In this document: piece after piece, positions 17,449-24,732 of the stretch
Position numbering within the stretch: position 1 is the first letter of the stretch
Layout: each line of letters starts with the position of its first letter
From: Aureimonas fodinaquatilis
Lineage (GTDB): Bacteria > Pseudomonadota > Alphaproteobacteria > Rhizobiales > Rhizobiaceae
Reading direction: 5' to 3'
DNA length: 64,000 nt
Assembly (NCBI RefSeq): GCF_008369445.1
Contig: NZ_VTWH01000001.1
Span: 372,001 to 436,000 of the forward strand
Notes under the pieces: model-generated
The model's database searches: none
The model's input: the letters and a program-made list of their open reading frames with translations, nothing else
Told to the model about the DNA's origin: nothing
Position numbers and translations under genes: made by a program

Positions 17449-18729
17449 TTAGTAGAAGTAGTTCGGCAGCCACATCACGATCGGGGACCAATAGGTGATG
17501 ATGAGAAGCATGATGCCGAGCGGAATGTAGAAGGGCAGGATCGCCCTGATCATCTCGGAAAAGCGGATTTCCGCGATGTGCTGGCAGATGAACAGGATGA
17601 CGCCCATGGGCGGTGTAATCGCACCAATCAGAAGATTGACGATCATGATGACACCAAGGTGGATCGGGTCGATGCCGAAGACAGCGGCCAGTGGCAGCAG
17701 TGCCGGCGTGGCGATCAGCAACACGGCGGTGGTTTCGATGAACAGGCCGAAGACCAGAAGCGCAATATTGACGATGAGCAGGAAGACAACCCAGTTGGCA
17801 CCGATGGCTTCAAAGAAACCAAGCAGGCCGGACGCATAGTTACCGACTGAGATGATCCAGCCGAATGGCACGGCCGCTGCGATGATGAGCGTGAGAATGC
17901 CCGAGGTTACCGCGCTTTGACGAATATGTGCGAACAGCGAAGAAACCGTGAGATCCTTGGTGATGAAGCCGAGCACCACGGCGTAGAGAACGGTGAGGGC
18001 ACCCAGCTCGGTTGGCGTTGCAAAGCCCATCAACATGCCGGATGTCAGGAAGATTGGCGCAACAAGTGCCGGAAGTGCTTTCCAGAACGTGATGGCAATT
18101 ACCGGAATGTTGGCGCGCGGCTCTGTTGGCGCAACAACGCGACCCGTGGCAGCAAGCACGTAAACCAGGATCATCAGCGCCACGCCCATTGTCAGGCCGG
18201 GAATGATGCCTGCGAGAAACAGCTTGGTTAGCGAAACCTGCGCCGTAACCGCGTAAACCACCATGATAACGCTTGGCGGGATGACCGGGCCGATAATGGC
18301 CGAGGCAGCGGTACAGGCAGCCGCGAAGGGCGCACTGTAGCCGTGTTGCTTCATATGCTTGATTTCGATGGTGCCAAGACCCGCGGCATCAGCCTGCGCC
18401 ACGCCGGACATACCGGCAAAGACCATGCTGCCAAAAATGTTGACCTGCGCCAGACCGCCCCGGATGTGGCCGACAAGGGCCACCGCAAAGGCGTAGATGC
18501 GCGCTGCGATGCCTGCGCCGTTCAGAATGTTGCCGGCCAGCACAAACAGTGGAATGGCAATCAGGGGAAAGCTGTCCAGGCCGGATGCCATGCGCTGCAC
18601 GACGATTGACAGCGGCATCGGCGTGAAGATGTCAATATAGGCCAGGGACGACAGGAACAGCGCGATTGCTACGGGAACTTCGGCTGCAAGCAGAACCAGA
18701 AAGCCTGCGAAAAGAACAAATATCGGCAC
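17449..18729 (-). CDS. dctM: TRAP transporter large permease subunit
   Basis: 426 aa with about 12 membrane helices, the ion-coupled channel of a tripartite ATP-independent periplasmic transporter. Characteristic stretches: PLFVLAGNILNGAGIA, GSMVFAGMSGVAQADAAGLG and IGPVIPPSVIMVVYAV. Stop lies 38 bases before the CoA-transferase start. Four bases separate it from the small permease gene. The family moves carboxylates, sialic acid and similar anions with sodium. Confidence 0.95.
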   Translation of the reverse strand: MPIFVLFAGFLVLLAAEVPVAIALFLSSLAYIDIFTPMPLSIVVQRMASGLDSFPLIAIPLFVLAGNILNGAGIAARIYAFAVALVGHIRGGLAQVNIFGSMVFAGMSGVAQADAAGLGTIEIKHMKQHGYSAPFAAACTAASAIIGPVIPPSVIMVVYAVTAQVSLTKLFLAGIIPGLTMGVALMILVYVLAATGRVVAPTEPRANIPVIAITFWKALPALVAPIFLTSGMLMGFATPTELGALTVLYAVVLGFITKDLTVSSLFAHIRQSAVTSGILTLIIAAAVPFGWIISVGNYASGLLGFFEAIGANWVVFLLIVNIALLVFGLFIETTAVLLIATPALLPLAAVFGIDPIHLGVIMIVNLLIGAITPPMGVILFICQHIAEIRFSEMIRAILPFYIPLGIMLLIITYWSPIVMWLPNYFY

Positions 18730-18733
18730 GGGA

Positions 18734-19297
18734 TCAGCTCGCGGTTAGAGGAATGTCTTGCTCTTCAACAGGGAACGGCTCCACGAGCGGTGTCCTGTCC
18801 TTGAGCACGATCAACCTGAAGAGGCGTGCCAGGCTTACAAAAGCTGTCACGAAGGCGAAGTAGAAAAGCGGGACTGAGTAGAACCAGGAGCGCGGCACAT
18901 CGATTGGCAGCGCAATTGTGGAACTGCGGCTCTCAATGGCAATGACGCTTGGCGTGATCCATGCCAGATAGGAGCATCCCAGAAAGATGATGATGTGGCT
19001 GAGGATGGCGATCTTGCGCAGCCCCGCCTCATGAAAGTTCGCGCTGAAAAGCTCGACCTTGATGAGCTTGCCCTGCTTCGCGCCATAAGCGGCGCCCACA
19101 AATGTAATCCAGATAAAGGCGTAAGTGGCGCCTTCCTCGACCCAGGTTATAGGACGGCCAAACGCATAGCGCGTGAACGTCTGGAGAGCGATGGACAGCA
19201 CGATGAAAACCATCATGACCACCAGCGCCGAAATCTCTATGCGGGCGATGAAGCGGATCAACCCCGCAAGAAACCCGTCAATTCGTTTAGCAAGCAT
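18734..19297 (-). CDS. dctQ: TRAP transporter small permease subunit
   Basis: 187 aa with four membrane helices. The family motif FTRYAFGRPITWVEEGATYAFIWITFVGAAYGAKQG is clear (residues about 42-77). Partner of the adjacent large permease. It follows the binding-protein gene after a 234-base gap that contains two hairpins, consistent with lower expression of the permeases than of the binding protein. Confidence 0.94.
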   Translation of the reverse strand: MLAKRIDGFLAGLIRFIARIEISALVVMMVFIVLSIALQTFTRYAFGRPITWVEEGATYAFIWITFVGAAYGAKQGKLIKVELFSANFHEAGLRKIAILSHIIIFLGCSYLAWITPSVIAIESRSSTIALPIDVPRSWFYSVPLFYFAFVTAFVSLARLFRLIVLKDRTPLVEPFPVEEQDIPLTAS

Positions 19298-19452
19298 TGG
19301 TTCTAACCTTTTCGCGGAATGCGCCCATTTGGCATGCCAAAGGTGGCCGACCCGAACATCTTCGCCATTCAGGGAATTGCGAAGATGTTCCAGGTCGTTG
19401 TTTGCAGTAAATTTATAACGCGAACTGCTTTAACCGCCGGCCACCGGCATCA

Positions 19453-19521
19453 AGTCAGACCGTGTCGGTCTGACTCCTTGTTCGTCGCATTGTCTTTTAG
19501 TTGAAACATATCTGTTTCAAC
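19453..19521 (-). other. Two intercistronic hairpins between dctP and dctQ
   Basis: Two perfect inverted repeats: AGTCAGACCG / CGGTCTGACT with a 3-nt loop (19453-19475), and a 9-bp stem around 19500-19521 (TTGAAACA / TGTTTCAA, 4-nt loop) lying 10 bases past the dctP stop. Neither is followed by a U tract on the - strand. The rest of the 19298-19531 gap shows no gene. Likely mRNA-stability or attenuation elements. Confidence 0.6.
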
Positions 19522-19531
19522 AAGAAATGCT

Positions 19532-20509
19532 TTATTGCAACGCCTGAATGCTTGCCCACAGACCCTTTGGCCAGAACCCTTCGGCTTCCAGCTTTTCAAC
19601 CGCAACCTCGGAGCGCTCGCGAAGCGGTGCCACGTCAATTTCAGTCACGGTCGCGCCGTCGGCTGCCATCTTCTCAAGCGTTTCCGCCTGCTCGGCAGTG
19701 ACAGTGTCTGTCTGCCACTTGACCGCGTCTTGAGCGGCAGTGGTCAGCAGTTCCTGAATTTCAGGGGTTTGTGCTTCAAACCATGCATCATTGACTGCAA
19801 TCTGCGCGATGATGCGCACATGGTCTGTGCGGGTCACATGCTTGGCTGCTTCGTGGAACTTTGCACCATAAAGCGAGGAGATGCCGCCTTCAGCGCCTTC
19901 AACAACACCAGTTGAAAGGCCAAGGAACGTTTCACCCCATGCAACGCGTGCCGGCGATGTGCCCAGTGTTTCCCACAGCGCAAGATAAGTGCGGATTTCC
20001 GGAACGCGCATCTTCAGACCAGCAAGATCATCAATGCTGCCGATCGGGCGGTTGGAAACCATGACGCGAATCTGGCCCGGGCCGGCAGCCAGAATACGGA
20101 TGCCCTGCTCAACACGCAGTTTCTCAACGGCTTCCTTATAGGCGTCGCTGTTGATGAAGGCCTCAACATGCGCATTGTCACGGAACAGGAAGCCCCAGCT
20201 GACAATGTTCAGCTCCGGAACCCAGTTGGCATAAAAGCTGAAATCGTCGCCGTAGAACTGTACCGCGCCGCTCATCACCTGCTCGATGACCTGAACGTCG
20301 TTGCCAAGCTGCTCGCCACGAATGAACTCAAGCTTGATTTCGCCTTCGCCGCGCTCGTTCACCAGATCAACGAATTTCTGGTTCTGGCGGTCGTACACAC
20401 CCTCCAGTGGATCAGCGCCGCCGAAAACGGCGGAAACCTGCGCCGAGGCAGTGCCAACCATGGCCAGCATCGCCAGAGCGCTGATCATTCCTCTTCCAAA
20501 CAATTTCAT
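19532..20509 (-). CDS. dctP: TRAP transporter substrate-binding protein
   Basis: 325 aa with a Sec signal peptide ending SAQ near residue 24. The DctP fold is shown by EQVMSGAVQF, the conserved arginine segment LAGLKMRVPEIRTYLALWETLGTSPARV (ligand carboxylate contact) and WGETFLGLSTGVVEGAEGG. Most DctP-type proteins bind organic acids through that arginine, which fits the CoA-transferase and hydratases encoded in the same operon. Exact ligand not identifiable. Confidence 0.93.
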   Translation of the reverse strand: MKLFGRGMISALAMLAMVGTASAQVSAVFGGADPLEGVYDRQNQKFVDLVNERGEGEIKLEFIRGEQLGNDVQVIEQVMSGAVQFYGDDFSFYANWVPELNIVSWGFLFRDNAHVEAFINSDAYKEAVEKLRVEQGIRILAAGPGQIRVMVSNRPIGSIDDLAGLKMRVPEIRTYLALWETLGTSPARVAWGETFLGLSTGVVEGAEGGISSLYGAKFHEAAKHVTRTDHVRIIAQIAVNDAWFEAQTPEIQELLTTAAQDAVKWQTDTVTAEQAETLEKMAADGATVTEIDVAPLRERSEVAVEKLEAEGFWPKGLWASIQALQ

Positions 20510-20554
20510 GCTCTTCCCTCCCTTAAATCCAAGCGGCTGATGCCACTTGTCGTC

Positions 20555-21016
20555 TCAAGCCTGCCGGAGCGTCTCCGGGGCTTTTTCCACCATCCGTATG
20601 TGATCGCTAACAAGAACGGTTTCACCGCGCTGGTTCACAACCTCGCACCGCTCTGTCACACGGCCATATTGCGGTTTGCGCGGGTCATCCATCTTTTCGA
20701 TAACCGTAATCCGGGTCTGGATTGTATCGCCGATGAACACCGGGCGCACGAAGCGCAATTTGTCATGCCCGTAACTGAATGAAGCGGGATTTACCTCGGA
20801 GGCCGCAAGGCCAATGCCGATGGAGAAAACCATGGTTCCATGCGCAATGCGCTGACCGAACGGGGTTTTCGCCGCAAACTCGGCATCAACATGATGAGGG
20901 AAAAAGTCGCCAGTGTGCCCTGCGTGAACCACAATATCCGTTTCGGTTATCGTGCGTGTTGGCGAAGAGCGTGATGCGCCTATGGCAAATTGTTCAAAAT
21001 AGACAGCAACCGACAT
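20555..21016 (-). CDS. MaoC family (R)-hydratase
   Basis: 153 aa from ATG 21016, chosen for the GGGAGG ribosome site upstream. Hydratase motif AGHTGDFFPHHVD gives Asp 37 and His 42 at the family spacing; HGTMVFSIGIG and RFVRPVFIGDTI complete the hotdog core. It is the first gene of the LacI-controlled operon, 45 bases before dctP. With a crotonase also present, the pathway may involve two hydration steps or opposite stereochemistry, which is inference. Confidence 0.92.
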   Translation of the reverse strand: MSVAVYFEQFAIGASRSSPTRTITETDIVVHAGHTGDFFPHHVDAEFAAKTPFGQRIAHGTMVFSIGIGLAASEVNPASFSYGHDKLRFVRPVFIGDTIQTRITVIEKMDDPRKPQYGRVTERCEVVNQRGETVLVSDHIRMVEKAPETLRQA

Positions 21017-21148
21017 GGCAATCCCTCCCTGATGCGCTGACATTCGCAAGTTCGGCACAGGGTCACTTTGGTCCCATGCCGGATGACCAAAGATTGGTCA
21101 TTACGAATGGCGGAATCGTGAGCCTCCACTCAGAATTCCATAAATTCG

Positions 21149-21176
21149 TGTTAGCGCTATCAAAAAAAGATGTCAA
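21149..21176 (-). promoter_or_regulatory. LacI-family operator overlapping candidate promoter
   Basis: TGTTAGCGCTATCA (21149-21162) is a near-perfect palindrome of the LacI-family type with the central CG pair. On the - strand TTGACA (21176-21171) lies directly upstream, and the operator covers the place where the spacer and -10 would be (TAACAC 17 bases on, a poor -10). It precedes the MaoC-TRAP operon and lies just beyond the lacI gene, an arrangement expected for direct repression. Confidence 0.7.
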
Positions 21177-21208
21177 TTGCTTTCGAAATGGCATTCCGGT
21201 TTAATCTG

Positions 21209-22252
21209 TCAGGCACTCGCGCGTCGCAGAAGTTGCAACGGCACCACCGTCTGCGACAGCGCTTTTGCCGGCTCGTCCAGGCGGGCCAGAATTGCCTTTG
21301 CGGCAAGTGCGCCGATCTCTTCAAATGGCACGGCCACGGTGGTCAGAGAGGGCACAACGGCGTCAGCAAAATCGTAATTGCCAAAGCCGCATATTGCCAG
21401 TTGTTCCGGCACGCGCAGCCCGCGCCGGTTGCATTCCAGCAAGGCGGAGATAGCCAGAGTGTCAGCGCTGAAAAAAATTGCCTGGGTCAGAGGATCAATC
21501 TCAAGAACACGGTCCAGCCCGCGCACTCCATCGCCGATAGGCATGGGCAGCGTCAGCTCGATGCGGGCCACCGGGGCCAGCCCATCTTCCGCCAGTCTGG
21601 AACACAGCCCCTCATAGCGCTTGTTGGAGCGGTGGTCCTGATCCGACCGCCCGCCGACATAGGCGATTCGGGTTAGCCCGCGACTGCGGAAAAGCTCGGC
21701 GACCATGCGTCCGGCATCGAAATTGCTGAAACCAACCGACATGTCCATGGCTTTGTTGTCGCCATCAAAGGTCTCAACCACCGGCACTCCGCTGCTCTTC
21801 AGAAGCTGGCGTGTCAGGTCTGTATGCTGGGTGCCCGTCAGAATGAAGCCATCCGGCCGCCGCTCCATGAAAGACTGCACAAGCCGCTGCTCGCGAAGCT
21901 CGGAATAGTCGCTGTGTCCTATGACGACCGAGAAGGAATGCTCTTCAAGAACCCGAACAATATGGTGCACTTCCTGCGCGTAGACGCTGGCAGACAGGCT
22001 GGGAATGATGACTGCAACAATATGGCTGACACTGGAAGCCAGAAGCCGTGCGGCGCTGTTGGGAATATAATTCAGATCGCGAACCGCCTGCTCCACGAGC
22101 TTGCGTGTTTCTTCCGCAACAAGTTCCGGGCGGCTGAGCACACGCGATACGGTCTGAGTGGAGGTTCCAGCCAGCTTGGCAACGTCTTCCATTTTAACAC
22201 CGCCGCTGGAAAGGCGGCGGCTTCGCTTGCGCTTGGCTGGCGTGTCAGACAT
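21209..22252 (-). CDS. LacI-family transcriptional regulator
   Basis: 347 aa. The DNA-binding helix-turn-helix and hinge are complete: MEDVAKLAGTSTQTVSRVLSRPELV (about 21-45) and PNSAARLLAS, the hinge helix that inserts into the central CG of operators. The ligand domain (about 75-347) is the periplasmic-binding-like fold and ends FEEIGALAAKAILARL. It most resembles the gluconate-type GntR/IdnR subgroup by eye. It lies directly upstream of the MaoC-TRAP operon on the same strand, with operator-like sites on both sides. Confidence 0.95.
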   Translation of the reverse strand: MSDTPAKRKRSRRLSSGGVKMEDVAKLAGTSTQTVSRVLSRPELVAEETRKLVEQAVRDLNYIPNSAARLLASSVSHIVAVIIPSLSASVYAQEVHHIVRVLEEHSFSVVIGHSDYSELREQRLVQSFMERRPDGFILTGTQHTDLTRQLLKSSGVPVVETFDGDNKAMDMSVGFSNFDAGRMVAELFRSRGLTRIAYVGGRSDQDHRSNKRYEGLCSRLAEDGLAPVARIELTLPMPIGDGVRGLDRVLEIDPLTQAIFFSADTLAISALLECNRRGLRVPEQLAICGFGNYDFADAVVPSLTTVAVPFEEIGALAAKAILARLDEPAKALSQTVVPLQLLRRASA

Positions 22253-22303
22253 GGGCTCTCCCTGATCGCGATTCGCCAGAGAAGTAGCTTATATTTCACG
22301 CTA

Positions 22304-22317
22304 TGCAAACGCTAACA
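22304..22317. promoter_or_regulatory. Possible LacI-family half-operator upstream of the lacI gene
   Basis: TGCAAACGCTAACA keeps the right half (GCTAACA) of the 21149 operator exactly and the left half poorly. It lies 52 bases before the lacI start, a good place for autoregulation. Confidence 0.45.
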
Positions 22318-22394
22318 CTGACTTTGCAATCGGCGCTTGCGTTTGCAACTGCAATTGCCATCTGCCGGCGTTAAATTCGCCGACGGAGTTTGGC

Positions 22395-22838
22395 TCAGCT
22401 GTCGGAATCGAAATCCAGCAACCGGCCGTCGGCCGCAAATTCGGCTTCAAATTCTCGCCCGTCAGCCAGGCGGCCTTCGATTTCTACACGCCCATCGCTT
22501 TCAAACTCGATTTTCTCAAGCTGTGCATCAGCAGGCCATGATGCACTTTCAACAACAGCGGCAGGCACAAGGCTGCGAATATCGGCAATGGGGAAAAGGT
22601 CATTGCCTCGCGCTTCAATATCCTCAATCACACCCTTGCCATCAATATCGACCTCAACGCGTGCACCGCCGGGAAGCGTGCCGTGAATGCGCTGTCCATA
22701 TTCGGCTCTGGATTTTTCGCGGATCTGGATATCGCTCAATCCCAAGGCTGATGCCGCCTGTGGAATGTCCTGGGCCAGAACACTGCCCGGACTGGCAAGC
22801 AAGGCTGCCATAAGAATGATTGAGAAACTGCGCTTCAT
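22395..22838 (-). CDS. Secreted PepSY-like small protein
   Basis: 147 aa with a signal peptide ending VLAQ near residue 23. The body has two beta-strand repeats of the type GARVEVDIDGKGVIEDIEARG and AQLEKIEFESDGRVEIEGRLADGREFEAEF, which resemble PepSY-like periplasmic domains; the tail is acidic (DFDSDS). No catalytic motif. PepSY-like proteins are thought to inhibit proteases or modulate sensors. Assignment is by pattern only. Confidence 0.6.
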   Translation of the reverse strand: MKRSFSIILMAALLASPGSVLAQDIPQAASALGLSDIQIREKSRAEYGQRIHGTLPGGARVEVDIDGKGVIEDIEARGNDLFPIADIRSLVPAAVVESASWPADAQLEKIEFESDGRVEIEGRLADGREFEAEFAADGRLLDFDSDS

Positions 22839-23135
22839 GGAAATCCTCCGTTTGTCCGCCTGCTTCAGGCGGCGTCGAATTTCATACCTAGGCAGTCATA
22901 ATTTCCATTCAACTTGTGCTTGCGGCTGCAGCTTCCAATTTCAGCAATGAAAGACCATCAGTTTTTCGTGAGTGCATACCTGCGAGCGGTGAGCACTCGA
23001 GAAAGAATGCGTTGAAATGACAAGGCATAATCGGGACTGACTGATCGAAAAAGTGTAGTCTGGCTTCGCAGTTCACTTTTTCGAAAATCGCCAGAGTTCA
23101 ATCAGATCTTTCACACACAGGAAGGGGACACGATC
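22839..23135. promoter_or_regulatory. Divergent intergenic region with 11-bp inverted repeat
   Basis: 297 bases between two divergent genes. TCGAAAAAGTG (23045-23055) is repeated inverted as CACTTTTTCGA (23074-23084) around an 18-nt spacer, ending 51 bases before the hydrolase start. It could be a repressor site or an RNA hairpin. GGAAGGGG before the ATG at 23136 is a good ribosome site. Nothing else stands out. Confidence 0.5.
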
Positions 23136-23972
23136 ATGACGTTTGTGAAGACGCAGGACGGCGTGCATATCTTCTACAAGGATTGGGGGCCCAGAGACGC
23201 CCAACCTATTGTGTTTCATCATGGCTGGCCGCTCAGCGCCGACGACTGGGACACGCAGATGCTGTTCTTTCTTGCCAACGGCTTTCGCGTTGTTGCGCTT
23301 GACCGGCGTGGACATGGCCGATCGAGCCAGGTCAGCGAAGGGCATGATATGGACCATTATGCAGCCGACGCATCTGCCGTGGTTGAGAACCTGGACTTGA
23401 AAAATGCCATACATGTTGGTCATTCGACCGGTGGCGGGCAGGTTGCGCGCTATGTTGCAAGGCATGGCCAACCGCAGGGACGCGTTGCCAAGGCTGTTCT
23501 CATCAGCGCCGTACCACCGTTGATGGTTAAAACCGAAAACAATCCGGGTGGTTTGCCAATAGAGATATTCGATGGCTTCCGGGCGCAACTGGCTGCCAAT
23601 CGCGCGCAGTTTTACCTCGATGTGGCATCCGGCCCTTTCTACGGCTACAACCGCCCCGGCGCTGACGCATCGCAAGGCATTGTTCAAAACTGGTGGCGGC
23701 AGGGCATGATGGGCAGTGCGAAAGCCCATTATGAAGGGATCAAGGCATTCTCGGAAACGGATCAGACTGAAGATCTGAAAACAATCACTGTTCCGGTACT
23801 GATCATGCAGGGCGATGACGACCAGATTGTGCCCTATAAAAACGCCTCACTGCTTCAGGAGCAGCTTCTTCAAAACAGCACTCTGAAAATCTATGCGGGC
23901 TTTCCACATGGCATGCAGACCACAAACGCCGAAACAATCAACGCCGATCTTCTGGCCTTCATCACCAGTTGA
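23136..23972 (+). CDS. Alpha/beta hydrolase, haloperoxidase/perhydrolase type
   Basis: 278 aa, the typical length of cofactor-free chloroperoxidases. HHGWPLSADDWDTQ near the N-terminus forms the oxyanion hole; nucleophile Ser 97 in GHSTGGG, acid Asp in MQGDDDQIVP (about 225-233) and His 258 in FPHGM complete the triad. LDRRGHGRSSQ is also characteristic. These enzymes act as esterases or perhydrolases; the natural substrate is unknown. It has its own promoter region and no operon partner clearly linked to it. Confidence 0.92.
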   Translation: MTFVKTQDGVHIFYKDWGPRDAQPIVFHHGWPLSADDWDTQMLFFLANGFRVVALDRRGHGRSSQVSEGHDMDHYAADASAVVENLDLKNAIHVGHSTGGGQVARYVARHGQPQGRVAKAVLISAVPPLMVKTENNPGGLPIEIFDGFRAQLAANRAQFYLDVASGPFYGYNRPGADASQGIVQNWWRQGMMGSAKAHYEGIKAFSETDQTEDLKTITVPVLIMQGDDDQIVPYKNASLLQEQLLQNSTLKIYAGFPHGMQTTNAETINADLLAFITS

Positions 23973-23990
23973 GCATTGACCTGAATTGCC

Positions 23991-24023
23991 AGCGGGGGAG
24001 CATCATAGGGTTGGGCCCCCGCT
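23991..24023 (+). terminator. Weak hairpin after the hydrolase
   Basis: AGCGGGGG (23991-23998) pairs with CCCCCGCT (24016-24023) over a 17-nt loop, 18 bases past the hydrolase stop. No T tract follows, so termination is uncertain. Confidence 0.35.
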
Positions 24024-24060
24024 AACCCGCAACTGAAGTTAACCTGAAAGATCGTTGTCC

Positions 24061-24726
24061 ATGACGCAAAAAGTGCTTCTTGCTGGCAGTACCGGGCTGG
24101 TGGGAGGGCTTGTCAGCGCCCGCCTTTCAGCACGCGCGGAGTTTGAACTGATCAAACTGGTACGAAGCGGCTCATTGGCATCCGGCAGTGCCGTTGATTT
24201 TGAACAATTGTGCAGGTCGCCGGACGAATTGCTGATGCCTGTCGCACCACACGGTGTTGATGTTGCAATTTCGTGTCTGGGCACAACCATTCGCACCGCC
24301 GGATCGCAGCCAGCAATGTTTCGGGTTGATCATGATTATGTTTTGGCTGTTGCCAAAGGTGCAAAGGCTCTGGGCGCGAAGCACTTTATTCTTGTGACAT
24401 CCGTGGGGGCCGGTGGGCCGGGCTTCTATCTTCAGACCAAGGGCCGGATTGAACAGGCCGTCACTGCGCTTGGCTTTGAACGGCTGGACATTATCCGCCC
24501 CGGCATACTGCTTGGCAGCCGTAACGAAAGGCGTGTGGGTGAGGCGATAGGCCAACGCGTGGTTTCGGCTCTTCAGCCGATCATGGTTGGACCACTCGCG
24601 CCCTATGCTGCAATTTCGGCGGAAACGGTGGCCGATGCGGTGGTGGAGCTTGCTGCCGCATCCGCTCCCGGCAGCCGGATCCATGAAAACAGTGATCTTC
24701 GTCGCGTCGCCGGAACACAGCGTTGA
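24061..24726 (+). CDS. NAD(P)H-binding atypical SDR protein
   Basis: 221 aa from ATG 24061. The nucleotide-binding loop is LLAGSTGLVGG at the very N-terminus, followed by AISCLGTTIR and FILVTSVGAGGPG. IEQAVTALGFERLDIIRPGILLGSRNERR is the usual atypical-SDR core seen in NAD(P)H-binding HTATIP2-like proteins. No YxxxK motif is visible. Likely an oxidoreductase or NAD(P)-sensing protein. It converges with the antiporter-hydrolase gene six bases away. Confidence 0.82.
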   Translation: MTQKVLLAGSTGLVGGLVSARLSARAEFELIKLVRSGSLASGSAVDFEQLCRSPDELLMPVAPHGVDVAISCLGTTIRTAGSQPAMFRVDHDYVLAVAKGAKALGAKHFILVTSVGAGGPGFYLQTKGRIEQAVTALGFERLDIIRPGILLGSRNERRVGEAIGQRVVSALQPIMVGPLAPYAAISAETVADAVVELAAASAPGSRIHENSDLRRVAGTQR

Positions 24727-24732
24727 CGACAA

